NCBI GenBank assembly: GCA_902780455.1
Contig: CACZFO010000031.1
Span: 1-38,451 of the forward strand
Direction: 5' to 3'
Origin: an uncultured Bacteroidia bacterium
GTDB lineage: Bacteria; Bacteroidota; Bacteroidia; Bacteroidales; UBA932
Length of the DNA: 38,451 nt
Shown piece by piece: positions 7,467 to 14,784 of this stretch (position 1 is its first letter; each line of letters starts with the position of its first letter). Both the position numbers and the translations under genes were made by a program. The notes beneath the pieces are model-generated. The model worked only from the letters and a program-made list of their open reading frames with translations. It had not been told where the DNA came from and did not search any database.

Positions 7467-8420
7467 ATGAGCAGTTTTTTCCGGAAACCTCAGTTTTACA
7501 AGCCGGGAATAGGCGGAAGCATACTGATACTCCTGGTCCTTATCGTAGGTGGCGGAATCCTCGGAGCCATCATTCCGCTTGCCGTAGCGGCATTCAGCGG
7601 AGAGCTGACAACGGAAGTTCTTTCGCAGCCTGAAAAGATGGCAGCGGTACTCACGGGAAGGTTGTCGCTGAGTTACTTTTCCCAGATGATAATTCCTGTA
7701 ATCTTCATCTGGCTTGTAGGAAACGTAAAAAGCCAGAATCCTCTGGAAGCACCGGTAAGGGTAGATGCTCCACATATCGGAAGTTTCAACGTCCTGAGCC
7801 TGGGCTTCATTCTGCTGCTGATGACCCTCGGACTGAGCTGGGTTCTGGACCCCGTAACCAGTTTCTTCCCGATGCCGGACAGTTTCAAGGACATGTTTGA
7901 AAGCATTGGCTCCAAACCTTTTGACACCATACTTTCAGTTGCCATAATGGCCCCGTTGTTTGAAGAGTTCGTACTTAGGGGAACAATAGAAAGAGGCCTG
8001 CTTGCCAAAGGGTCCGTTGCCGTTGCCATCATCTGGTCGGCGCTGCTTTTCGGAATCATGCACATGAACCTGTGGCAAGCCATTCCGGCATTTGTAATAG
8101 GTTGCTTCCTGGGTTGGGTCTATTACCGCAGCCACAGCATCTGGGCCGTGATCTTAATACATTTCGTGAACAACTTCTCATCAATAATGATGTTCTGGGC
8201 TTTCCCGCAAATGGATCCGGAGGCTTCCTCAAGGGAGAACCTTGCCAACCTTACGGGAAGCGACGCATGGTACTGGATTCTTGTAGGCGCAGGCGCAGTG
8301 ATCGTTGCCGCCGGCATCTATCTTCTTGACAAGTATCTGCCAAAGAAGCCGCAGAGTTTCAAGCCAAAGGATGTTCTCCTGACCGGACCTGAAACCTTCA
8401 ACCCAAACCAGACTGTTTAA
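7467..8420 (+). CDS. CPBP-family intramembrane metalloprotease (CAAX protease-like)
   Basis: 317 residues with about eight membrane helices. The Abi/CPBP motifs (PF02517) are intact: FEEFVLRGTIERG near residues 160-173 (EExxxR), FGIMHMN near 193-199 (FxxxH), and IHFVNN near 230. The Glu and His residues would be the catalytic or metal site of an intramembrane endopeptidase. Substrates of bacterial members range from prenylated proteins to bacteriocins or signalling proteins; nothing here picks one. It is in an operon with the upstream nucleotidyltransferase and the downstream ManA-like protein. Confidence 0.9.
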   Translation: MSSFFRKPQFYKPGIGGSILILLVLIVGGGILGAIIPLAVAAFSGELTTEVLSQPEKMAAVLTGRLSLSYFSQMIIPVIFIWLVGNVKSQNPLEAPVRVDAPHIGSFNVLSLGFILLLMTLGLSWVLDPVTSFFPMPDSFKDMFESIGSKPFDTILSVAIMAPLFEEFVLRGTIERGLLAKGSVAVAIIWSALLFGIMHMNLWQAIPAFVIGCFLGWVYYRSHSIWAVILIHFVNNFSSIMMFWAFPQMDPEASSRENLANLTGSDAWYWILVGAGAVIVAAGIYLLDKYLPKKPQSFKPKDVLLTGPETFNPNQTV

Positions 8421-8444
8421 TTAAGCCCAAGGCCGAAAACATTT

Positions 8445-9608
8445 ATGAAAAAGATATATCCACTGCTTCTGGACTCAATGACTCCTGAAAGTACTGCCTC
8501 TAACGGTTTCCTAAAGGACAACTCACTGGATGACCTGATAGAGACATACATGGGCAACCTCCTGGGCGACAAGGTATTCACCTTCTTCCAGGGGAACCTT
8601 CCCGTAACCCTTGAAATAAAGGAAGAGAACGGCAAGAAAGGAAGGGGGAACATCTCCGTTTCTCCCGATGACCAGACCGCTCTTCCGCGTTACGGTTGCT
8701 GGGGAAAGGAGAGAATGATCTACATACTCTCAGCCGGGAAAGATTCTTCAATATGGATCGGTTTTGAAAAATCGCTTACAGCCACCGGTATCTACGAACG
8801 GTGTCAGGAAGGAACCATTCTTGAGGCCATGAACGAAATAGCTCCCGAAGAAGGAGAAACGTTCTACATCAGACCCGGTGAACCGTTCTGCATCGGCAAA
8901 GGAGTAAAGTATGTGGACCTCAGCCAGAACTCCCCCGTGGTTTTCAACATTGAAGACATGGAGCAGCTGGTAGAAGCTTTGGACTTCATCAACCTCGATT
9001 CATACATCCCGGAGTACATCGCACCTGAAGACTGCCTGTTCCGAATGGAAAGAGTTGCTATCACAAAGCCTCAGACCATTGCTCCGGACCAGACAGAAAG
9101 CTTCATGGCAATCATCAACCTCGACAATCAGACATCGCTGAGAGTGAAAGATTTGAGGGGCCTGCCGGAAACAACCGAAGAGAACTTCCTGGACCTCAAG
9201 TCCAATGCTAAAGACAGTGACAGCGGTTTTATGGCTCTTATACCTCACGACATCCAGGAACTTACCATTTCCCCAAGCCAGGGCGGAGAGAACCCTACGT
9301 CTTCATTCCTCCGCATCTATATGTGCAACGTCCCAGAACCGCCTAAGGAAGATGACGCAGAGGAGGATAGCCATGACGAGCATTGCCATGACGGGCATTG
9401 CCATGATGAACATTGCCATGACGAACATTGCCATGATGAACATTGCCATGACGGACATTGCCATGACGAGCATTGCCATGACGAACATTGCCATGACGGG
9501 CATTGCCATGACGAGCATTGCCATGATGGGCATTGCCATGACGGGCATTGCCATGATGAACATTGCCATGATGAACATTGCCATGACTCTAAACGTTATC
9601 TTAATTAA
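8445..9608 (+). CDS. ManA-fold pseudoenzyme (type I phosphomannose isomerase-like) with His/Cys-rich repeat tail
   Basis: 387 residues. Residues about 18-45 (SNGFLKDNSLDDLIETYMG, then NLLGDKVF) and the GKERMIYIL...GFEKSLT...GETFYIRPGEPFCIGKGV stretch follow the cupin fold of Bacteroidota class I phosphomannose isomerases almost motif by motif. The metal ligands appear lost: the usual Q-V-H-P is SVSP, the E of GKTEMW is Arg, and the His of AGRVHAIG is Phe. The N-terminal WGG region is also missing. I therefore do not expect isomerase activity. A weaker second cupin-like part (to about residue 298) ends LIPHDIQELTISPS. Residues 309-381 are fourteen five-residue units of the form HDEHC or HDGHC, then a short end KRYLN. 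The tail should bind Zn, Ni, Cu or similar ions. No signal peptide is seen, so the protein is likely cytoplasmic. It is the last gene of the nucleotidyltransferase-CPBP operon. Confidence 0.8.
   Translation: MKKIYPLLLDSMTPESTASNGFLKDNSLDDLIETYMGNLLGDKVFTFFQGNLPVTLEIKEENGKKGRGNISVSPDDQTALPRYGCWGKERMIYILSAGKDSSIWIGFEKSLTATGIYERCQEGTILEAMNEIAPEEGETFYIRPGEPFCIGKGVKYVDLSQNSPVVFNIEDMEQLVEALDFINLDSYIPEYIAPEDCLFRMERVAITKPQTIAPDQTESFMAIINLDNQTSLRVKDLRGLPETTEENFLDLKSNAKDSDSGFMALIPHDIQELTISPSQGGENPTSSFLRIYMCNVPEPPKEDDAEEDSHDEHCHDGHCHDEHCHDEHCHDEHCHDGHCHDEHCHDEHCHDGHCHDEHCHDGHCHDGHCHDEHCHDEHCHDSKRYLN
9369..9587 (+). repeat. 15-bp coding tandem repeat encoding CHD(E/G)H
   Basis: Fourteen 15-bp units plus a partial one encode SHDEH then CHDEH/CHDGH. 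Units differ only at the Asp third base (gac/gat) and in the next codon (gag, gaa, ggg, gga). The mixed order of these variants points to repeated slippage or unequal exchange. All three plus-strand frames stay open, so other apparent reading frames here are by-products. Confidence 0.97.
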
Positions 9609-9727
9609 GGAGGCCGTGACTGCCAATTAGCTGAAACCCAATGAATTAACACTTTCTCTGTATGTATTTTTACCTATAGAAAAAGTCATATTACTCTGAT
9701 ATTCAAACACATACAGGTCACGCTCAT

Positions 9728-10105
9728 ATGGACACAGTAAGAATAGACAAATACCTTTGGGCCATCAGGGTCTTCAAGACCCGGAGCGAAGCTGCTGAAG
9801 CCTGCCGCACAGGCAAAGTGTCAGTCAACGGAGCCCAGGCAAAATCGTCGAGAGACATCAAGAGTGGAGATTCCATAGAAGTGCGAAAGGGAGCAATCCA
9901 TTTCAGCTACATTGTCATTGAGCCTGTAGACAAACGCCAGGGGGCCAAGTTGGTGGACCAGTATGCACAAAATACGACTCCTCAAAGCGAACTTGACAAA
10001 CTGGTTGCCCCGGTTGAGACAATCTTCCTTAAAAGAGAAAGAGGCAGCGGACGTCCTACGAAGAAGGAACGCCGTGACATTGACCGCCTTATGGATGGTT
10101 TCTAG
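9728..10105 (+). CDS. hslR: S4-domain RNA-binding protein, Hsp15 family
   Basis: 125 residues. An S4 RNA-binding domain fills residues 5-65 (RIDKYLWAIRVFKTRSEA, then GKVSVNG and the GDSIEV turn), followed by a basic C-terminal tail (RGSGRPTKKERRDIDRL) as in Hsp15. Hsp15 binds dissociated 50S subunits carrying a nascent chain and helps recycle them. The context fits: pth, which also handles peptidyl-tRNA from stalled translation, is convergent with a one-base gap, followed by rplY. The ATG at 9728 begins the typical N-terminus MDTVRIDKYLW. The 119 bases upstream hold no clear promoter box. Confidence 0.9.
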   Translation: MDTVRIDKYLWAIRVFKTRSEAAEACRTGKVSVNGAQAKSSRDIKSGDSIEVRKGAIHFSYIVIEPVDKRQGAKLVDQYAQNTTPQSELDKLVAPVETIFLKRERGSGRPTKKERRDIDRLMDGF

Positions 10106-10106
10106 A

Positions 10107-10970
10107 TTATTCTTTGCTGTATTTCCTGAAAAGATTCAGAAGCTTTTCCCTGAACGAAGTAACCGGCTCATCGGTGTCTTGCTGATGACCGGACTCTCTT
10201 GCATTCTGTTCTGAAACACTTTGCCTGAAGTTTTTGGTTTCTCCTTTAGGCCCACAAGAGGTTTGCTGACGCTGTGGCGTTTCTTCCGTCTGACCGCAAG
10301 GGGTTTGCTGACGCTGTGGCGTTTCTTCCTTCTGTCCGGAAAGGGTTTGGTGATGCCGTGGCTTTACTTCCTCAGGCTCAGAAGATGGTTTGTTTTTCCG
10401 GGGATCCGTGTTGCAGATGTTCATCGCACGGTCTGCTCCCATGAATGTGAAATCCTTTACACCTTGAGCGGCACGTTTTAAAACTTCCGGGAGCATAGCA
10501 GCTTCTTCTCCCTCAAAATGCCCCAGCACATAGTCTACCTGTCCGCCACGAGGGAATCCATTGCCTATCCCAACCCGGATGCGGCAGTAATCCGATGTGC
10601 CCAGGACCTGGTTTATGTTTCCCAGACCGTTGTGTCCGCCGTCGCTCCCTTTCTTACGCATACGTACGCTGCCAACAGGGAGAGCAAGATCATCGCAGAT
10701 GACTATGAGATTCTCTTTCTGGATGTTCTCCTTCTGCAACCAGTAGCTGACAGCCTTGCCGCTGAGATTCATGTAAGTGGATGGTTTCAGGAGAATCAGT
10801 TTGCTGCCTCTGTAAGAGATTTCAGCAATGCTTCCAAGACGGTCCGTCTTGAAGACCGCACCGGCATCTTCAGCAAGATAGTCCACAACCATGAAGCCGA
10901 TGTTGTGGCGAGTGCCGGCATATTCCGAACCGATGTTTCCAAGTCCTGCTATGAGATATTTTCCTGCCAT
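10107..10970 (-). CDS. pth: Peptidyl-tRNA hydrolase with repeat-bearing C-terminal extension
   Basis: Cleaves peptidyl-tRNA released from stalled ribosomes. Residues 1 to about 188 are a complete bacterial Pth: GLGNIGSEYAGTRHNIGF with the catalytic His22, LLKPSTYMNLSG, the catalytic Asp of CDDLALPVG near residue 93, and GGHNGL. Standard Pth ends near 190 residues, but this protein has 287. The extra part begins after DRAMNICNTDP and contains Gln/Thr/Pro/Glu-rich 14-residue repeats (EETPQRQQTPCGQT type). It closes with the basic amphipathic segment SFREKLLNLFRKYSKE. I read the tail as a flexible linker with a terminal helix that could bind a membrane or ribosome (inference). It lies downstream of rplY, a common bacterial order. 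Confidence 0.93.
   Translation of the reverse strand: MAGKYLIAGLGNIGSEYAGTRHNIGFMVVDYLAEDAGAVFKTDRLGSIAEISYRGSKLILLKPSTYMNLSGKAVSYWLQKENIQKENLIVICDDLALPVGSVRMRKKGSDGGHNGLGNINQVLGTSDYCRIRVGIGNGFPRGGQVDYVLGHFEGEEAAMLPEVLKRAAQGVKDFTFMGADRAMNICNTDPRKNKPSSEPEEVKPRHHQTLSGQKEETPQRQQTPCGQTEETPQRQQTSCGPKGETKNFRQSVSEQNARESGHQQDTDEPVTSFREKLLNLFRKYSKE
10219..10386 (-). repeat. 42-bp coding tandem repeat in the pth C-terminal extension
   Basis: Two nearly perfect 42-bp units (10261-10302 and 10303-10344) are flanked by degenerate units on both sides (10219-10260 and 10345-10386). Each encodes 14 residues, so copy-number change keeps the frame. Confidence 0.9.
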
Positions 10971-11055
10971 TTTACTATCAATGATGTTAACGTCCCCTAT
11001 CCTGCGATCTAATAAAAACCAACTGTACGTTTACTTAAATCCGCCACAAGTTAAG

Positions 11056-11093
11056 AAAAAAGGGGAAGACCAAAACACCCAGGCCCTCCCCTT
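11056..11093 (-). terminator. Rho-independent terminator after rplY
   Basis: On the minus strand the stem AAGGGGA/TCCCCTT encloses a loop of about 19 bases and is followed by a run of six T. It lies between rplY and pth, so pth would be expressed by read-through or from its own, unseen promoter. Confidence 0.75.
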
Positions 11094-11122
11094 GTATCGC
11101 AACTTTCTCCGAAGTTGTCCAA

Positions 11123-11713
11123 TTACTTGGCAGCTTCTTCAGTATCTGCGGCAGCTGCAGCCACAGCAGCACGGGTACGCTTGATCTCGCATACCATCAG
11201 TTTCTTAGGAGAAACGATCTGGCAACCCTCAACTGAAAGTTCGCCAGCATAAACAGCCTTTCCTACACCAAGGGTAGTGATGTCTACATCTATCTGGTCA
11301 GGAAGCTTGTCCATAGGACCGCTTACCTTTACCTTCCTTACACCTACTCTCAGGCGGCCACCCTGCTTAACACCTTCTGCATTACCGAAAATGTTTACAG
11401 GAACAGCGATAGCAACCGGCTTGTCCTCTGAAATAGCCAGGAAATCAATGTGTATTGCCTCGTCTGTGATAGGGTCATACTGTGCGTCGTGAAGGATGCA
11501 AGGATGAACCTCACCGTTAAGGCTTACGTGAATGATGTAAGACTTAGGGGTGTCTGTGATCTTCTTGATTTCTGCAAGTGGAACTGAAATGTCCAGATGC
11601 TGGGTTCCATTACCGTAGATAATGCAAGGAACGTTGCCTGCTCTGCGGATCTTCTTGAGGTCCTGCTTTGTTCCGATCTTTCTCTCGGAAGCGTTCAAAG
11701 TGATAATCTGCAT
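11123..11713 (-). CDS. rplY: Ribosomal protein L25 (Ctc/TL5 type)
   Basis: Binds 5S rRNA in the central protuberance of the 50S subunit. 196 residues, the long Ctc/TL5 form: an N-terminal L25 domain (about 5-90, with the opening LNASERKIGTKQDLKKIRRAG and CIIYG) and a C-terminal beta domain (about 95-180, with GVKQGGRLRVGVRKV). It ends in an Ala-rich, acidic tail (AAVAAAAADTEEAAK), which is usual for the long form. A strong promoter with an 80-base structured leader precedes it and a terminator follows. Confidence 0.95.
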   Translation of the reverse strand: MQIITLNASERKIGTKQDLKKIRRAGNVPCIIYGNGTQHLDISVPLAEIKKITDTPKSYIIHVSLNGEVHPCILHDAQYDPITDEAIHIDFLAISEDKPVAIAVPVNIFGNAEGVKQGGRLRVGVRKVKVSGPMDKLPDQIDVDITTLGVGKAVYAGELSVEGCQIVSPKKLMVCEIKRTRAAVAAAAADTEEAAK

Positions 11714-11738
11714 GATTGTAAATTTTAAGTGTTACTCA

Positions 11739-11785
11739 GTCCGGCTTTTCCGGACCCCATTGCACCGAGCCCGAACCCGTCGGGC
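11739..11785 (-). promoter_or_regulatory. Two hairpins in the rplY mRNA leader
   Basis: The leader of about 80 bases contains GCCCGA/TCGGGC (11769-11785, five-base loop) and GTCCGG/CCGGAC (11739-11755, five-base loop), one after the other. Neither is followed by a T-run, so they do not look like an attenuator. They may mediate autogenous control or mRNA stability; that is inference. Confidence 0.5.
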
Positions 11786-11796
11786 GAAATGCGGCG

Positions 11797-11826
11797 CAAA
11801 TATAAACAAATTCTCCGTTTCTCAAA
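11797..11826 (-). promoter_or_regulatory. Promoter of rplY
   Basis: Minus strand: TTTG (11823-11826), an 18-base spacer, then TATATTTG (11797-11804). This is one of the best complete Bacteroidota promoters in the window. Confidence 0.75.
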
Positions 11827-11888
11827 ACCGGGAAACCTATTTCCTTGCGGCATATGTCATATCTTCATGCCACAAATACCCTCTCCGG

Positions 11889-11919
11889 CTTGTTTCTATC
11901 ACAAAAATGTTTATCTTTG
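11889..11919 (+). promoter_or_regulatory. Putative promoter of rubrerythrin
   Basis: CTTG (one mismatch to TTTG) at 11889-11892, a 19-base spacer, then TATCTTTG at 11912-11919. It gives a leader of about 60 bases before the ATG at 11989 and rules out the far-upstream start at 11845. Confidence 0.65.
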
Positions 11920-11988
11920 ATAATGTCTTCCCATAAACGGCTGAAGACGGTAAAAGAATTATTAACAAACATCTTAGACAATACCTTT

Positions 11989-12543
11989 ATGATCAAGAAA
12001 TTCAGATGTACAGTATGTGGTTATATCCACGAAGGACCGGAACCTCCTGAGAGATGCCCTCAGTGCAAACAGCCAAAAGAAAAGTTTGTTGAGGTTGTAG
12101 AAGACGAGACAAAGAAAGCATTTGCAGACGGGCACGTGATAGGAGTAGCCAAGGGATGCGATCCTGAGATCTGGGAAGCTTTGAAAGCAGATTTCACAGG
12201 AGAATGTTCAGAAGTCGGAATGTATCTGGCAATGAGCCGCCAGGCAGACCGCGAAGGTTATCCTGAGATTGCAGAGGCCTTCAAGAGATACGCTTTTGAA
12301 GAGGCCGAACATGCCGCAAAGTTCTGCGAGCTCATCGGTGAAATGGTCTGGGATACTGAGACCAACCTCAGAAAGAGGATGGAGGCCGAGAGAGGCGCCT
12401 GCGAAAGCAAGAAGAAAGTTGCCACAAAGGCAAAACAACTCAACTACGACGCCATCCACGACACCGTCCATGAGATGTGCAAGGATGAGGCCCGCCACGG
12501 ACAGGGATTTGAAGGACTCTACAACCGTTTCTTCAAGAAGTAG
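11989..12543 (+). CDS. rbr: Reverse-type rubrerythrin (N-terminal rubredoxin domain)
   Basis: A non-haem iron peroxidase that reduces hydrogen peroxide, typical of anaerobes. 184 residues. Residues 5-26 form a rubredoxin-like Fe(Cys)4 site with two CxxC pairs (CTVCG and CPQC). The rest is a ferritin-like four-helix bundle with diiron ligands in [19 protein letters not shown] and DEARHGQGF. The domain order is reversed relative to classical rubrerythrin (rubredoxin last), as in reverse rubrerythrins. I start at the ATG at 11989 because [16 protein letters not shown] is the natural N-terminus; the upstream in-frame sequence is not conserved-looking and precedes the promoter. A strong terminator follows. 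Confidence 0.93.
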   Translation: MIKKFRCTVCGYIHEGPEPPERCPQCKQPKEKFVEVVEDETKKAFADGHVIGVAKGCDPEIWEALKADFTGECSEVGMYLAMSRQADREGYPEIAEAFKRYAFEEAEHAAKFCELIGEMVWDTETNLRKRMEAERGACESKKKVATKAKQLNYDAIHDTVHEMCKDEARHGQGFEGLYNRFFKK

Positions 12544-12566
12544 AAAAACCAGCATTTAGAAAAAAG

Positions 12567-12599
12567 AAGTGCAGGATTCAAGGTCCTGCACTTTTTTTT
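12567..12599. terminator. Bidirectional terminator between rubrerythrin and the clostripain-like gene
   Basis: A 10-bp stem AAGTGCAGGA/TCCTGCACTT (12567-12576 and 12584-12593) with a seven-base loop is followed by eight T on the plus strand. On the minus strand it is followed by TTCTTTTTTC. It can stop both convergent genes. Confidence 0.88.
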
Positions 12600-12679
12600 C
12601 TTTCTCCGCGACTGGAATCAATCTTCCGATAAGGTTCTGCACATTTTTCTTTCTCCGCGACTGGAATCAATCTTCCGAT
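12580..12679. repeat. Direct duplication covering the 3' end of the clostripain-like gene
   Basis: A 51-bp unit (12580-12630) is followed at once by a 49-bp copy (12631-12679) that differs mainly in the length of a T-run. The second copy includes the stop codon and last codons of the minus-strand peptidase gene, and the first includes half of the terminator stem. Confidence 0.85.
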
Positions 12680-13962
12680 GAGGTCTCAGGAACGATCATC
12701 TTTACGGCATCATTCCAGGCGTATTTCTGGTAGAACTTGGTGAGGGTTTCTTCTTCAGGGTTATTGATGTAACTGCTGAGTCCGGAGAACCTGGCGGGAT
12801 CTATCTCCAGGGTTATCATTAGCCCGGTGGTATACTTGGCTATGACTGCCTTCTGGAGTGCTGCAGCCAGCGCAGCGGTTTCGGACTTTCCGCAGAGAAT
12901 GTCCATGTAGTCCTTGAAGTCATAGAACCAGTGGTCGTTGAACCTGAAGTAGCGTTGGACGGTTGTGACATCAAGGGAGGATATGCCGCTGCGATACTGA
13001 TCGAAAAGTTTGGCTGTTTCTTCTGCAACGGCCTCGAGTTCAGAGCATTTTACGGTAGAGATTGTTGCCGAACGGTATTCCCCGCTCAATGCGTTGTAAT
13101 AATCGTAGAAATCCTTTGCAACTCCCGTATAGTCTTCATTGAACATCCTCTCAATGACCTTGTCATAAGGGAAACTGTCGGTAAGAACTTCCGCAGGAGA
13201 GGATATGATGTAATCGCAGCAGTCCTTGAGCTGGTAAAGGACTTCGATTCCACCCATAAGGCAGGCATCCAGGGCGATGAAGTCAAAATGGGTATCCCCT
13301 ATCGCCTCCTGTATGTCAAAAATGGACATCTCAACCTTGAGTTCGCTCCCGAAGGACTTAACCATGTGGGCGTACGGATCCACTCCTCCCGGAGGCTCCG
13401 GGAACAAAGGCCTGCCGGAACCGGATGCCTGAAGGGCGGCACGGTTCGCTGAAGAAGAGGATGAAGGCATGACGCTTGATGTGGATGATGGGTTGAGGGT
13501 ATAGTATCCTGAAGGCAGCCAGCCTGTTCCGTGTGACCACAGCACCAATCCGTACTTCTTGGCCGGACACATTGTCTTGGCAATGTTCAGCACGGACTTC
13601 ATGGCATTCTTGGTGCATGAATTCTGGTAAGGGAAACGGTAGATAGTGTCTATCTGAACACCGCCTGCCTTGTTCTTGAAGATATTCACCAGCAGCGGGA
13701 AGGTGTCTTTCATCTGCTTGGTTTCAAGATTGAAGTTATTGCAGTACAGGACGATGTTCCCGTTCTCAGGAACATATCCCGAGATTATCTTGTTGATGTT
13801 TGACGCTGCGTCGGTGTAGAGGTTGTTGTGCGATGCAAAGTACAGCAATATGGTCTTGTCCTTTTCCTCAAAATCAACTTCTTTCGGCTCCACCTTGGAA
13901 CATGAGGACAACGCCGCAGCTGCCAGTACCAGTACAAAAGTTATGTGCCTAAAAATCTTCAT
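12667..13962 (-). CDS. Clostripain-like (C11 family) cysteine peptidase lipoprotein
   Basis: 431 residues. The signal segment ends in ALSSC with the lipobox Cys near residue 21, so it is an envelope lipoprotein. Peptidase C11 marks are present: the catalytic His in LVLWSHGTGW near residue 143 and the catalytic Cys in ALDACLMGG near 224. Such enzymes usually cut after Arg or Lys. A Ser/Ala-rich low-complexity insert (SSTSSVMPSSSSSANRAAL and following) lies between His and Cys, at the place where activation cleavage would be plausible (inference). I prefer the ATG at 13962 to one at 13980, because the later one gives the compact signal MKIFRHITFVLVLAAAALSSC and the earlier one overlaps the promoter box. 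Confidence 0.88.
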   Translation of the reverse strand: MKIFRHITFVLVLAAAALSSCSKVEPKEVDFEEKDKTILLYFASHNNLYTDAASNINKIISGYVPENGNIVLYCNNFNLETKQMKDTFPLLVNIFKNKAGGVQIDTIYRFPYQNSCTKNAMKSVLNIAKTMCPAKKYGLVLWSHGTGWLPSGYYTLNPSSTSSVMPSSSSSANRAALQASGSGRPLFPEPPGGVDPYAHMVKSFGSELKVEMSIFDIQEAIGDTHFDFIALDACLMGGIEVLYQLKDCCDYIISSPAEVLTDSFPYDKVIERMFNEDYTGVAKDFYDYYNALSGEYRSATISTVKCSELEAVAEETAKLFDQYRSGISSLDVTTVQRYFRFNDHWFYDFKDYMDILCGKSETAALAAALQKAVIAKYTTGLMITLEIDPARFSGLSSYINNPEEETLTKFYQKYAWNDAVKMIVPETSSED

Positions 13963-13969
13963 AACAGGG

Positions 13970-13977
13970 CAAAAATA
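13970..13977 (-). promoter_or_regulatory. Putative -7 promoter box next to the clostripain-like gene start
   Basis: Minus-strand TATTTTTG matches TAnnTTTG and ends seven bases before the ATG at 13962, implying a leaderless or nearly leaderless transcript. No -33 TTTG at normal spacing. Confidence 0.48.
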
Positions 13978-14061
13978 CAATTTTTAATCAAAGATGTCCC
14001 CATTACCCTCCATTTATTATGCCAAAATGAGTCCGTATTCCTCAGATAATGGCATTTTTAC

Positions 14062-14069
14062 TAATTTTG
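14062..14069 (+). promoter_or_regulatory. Putative -7 promoter box of the holin-like gene
   Basis: TAATTTTG matches TAnnTTTG, 50 bases before the ATG at 14120. No -33 box is seen. Confidence 0.48.
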
Positions 14070-14119
14070 TACTTAGAGCGTGTGGGAATTCACATGCCGA
14101 ATGAATCCGAGACTTTCAT

Positions 14120-14731
14120 ATGGAAAAGAGCAATTTTTCAAGACCGCTGGACGAGAGCATAGGTTCCTCCATCCGCCATTATGTGAACATGCAGGTAGAC
14201 CGCGCCGCCATGAAGGGCGCTGAAAAGATGTCCTGGGTAAGCAACAAGATCATCGTTACCGTTATCTTCATCATATCCGGAAGCATCATCCTGATGCTGC
14301 TGGGATTTGCACTGTCCTATTTCCTGGGAGAAATCATGGGCAGCACGGCCCTGGGCTTCCTCTGCGTTGCCGCCGTTGTCTTCCTTCTGGCCCTTGTGGT
14401 ATTCATCATGCGCAAGAAGCTGTTTACTGACAAGATGTCAAAGATGTACACCAAAATGCTGCTCGGCGACGAAAGGATGTCCGACATGCATGAGCTTCAC
14501 CTCAGGCAGCAGCTCATGGACCAGCAGATCAAGGACAAGGAAGAAGCCTTTACACAAGAATACAGGTTGTTCAAGCAGATGATAAATCCTCTGACATACG
14601 TGAACCAGTTCGTAAGCAAGGTCAAGGATGCGTTCAGGAGGAATCCGTCCGGCAACGCCGACACTTCTGACGCCAAGGACAGTTCCTCTGCCACCGACAG
14701 CAGCGAAGACTATCAGGCCAACCAGTTCTGA
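14120..14731 (+). CDS. Holin-X/DUF1469-like two-helix membrane protein
   Basis: 203 residues: a cytoplasmic N-terminus, two adjacent membrane helices (about 46-68 and 76-98), then a long charged, probably coiled-coil region (about 100-165) and a Ser/Asp-rich disordered end. This layout fits the 'phage holin family / putative Holin-X' group (PF07332-like), which in Bacteroidota is a chromosomal membrane protein of unknown role. There are no phage genes nearby, so a lysis function is unlikely. It is followed by the DPP III gene 53 bases away on the same strand. Confidence 0.65.
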   Translation: MEKSNFSRPLDESIGSSIRHYVNMQVDRAAMKGAEKMSWVSNKIIVTVIFIISGSIILMLLGFALSYFLGEIMGSTALGFLCVAAVVFLLALVVFIMRKKLFTDKMSKMYTKMLLGDERMSDMHELHLRQQLMDQQIKDKEEAFTQEYRLFKQMINPLTYVNQFVSKVKDAFRRNPSGNADTSDAKDSSSATDSSEDYQANQF

Positions 14732-14765
14732 GAACCGGCCGTTTTCCTGCCCTGCCCGCTTAGAC

Positions 14766-14773
14766 AAAATTTG
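14766..14773 (+). promoter_or_regulatory. Weak -7-like box before the DPP III gene
   Basis: AAAATTTG (one mismatch to TAnnTTTG) lies 11 bases before the ATG. The gene could equally be read from the holin-like gene's promoter. Confidence 0.28.
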
Positions 14774-14784
14774 AATTCAGAAAT

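Noticed and set aside
8445..9608. Active mannose-6-phosphate isomerase (manA)
   Set aside because: All recognisable metal ligands are replaced and the N-terminal WGG region is missing.
9205..9630. Met/Ile/Ala-rich proteins in other frames of the His-tail region
   Set aside because: All frames of the 15-bp repeat are open by its composition; only the HDxHC frame continues a recognisable protein.
14120..14731. Prophage lysis gene
   Set aside because: No other phage gene is in the window, and holin-X-like proteins are common chromosomal membrane proteins in this phylum.
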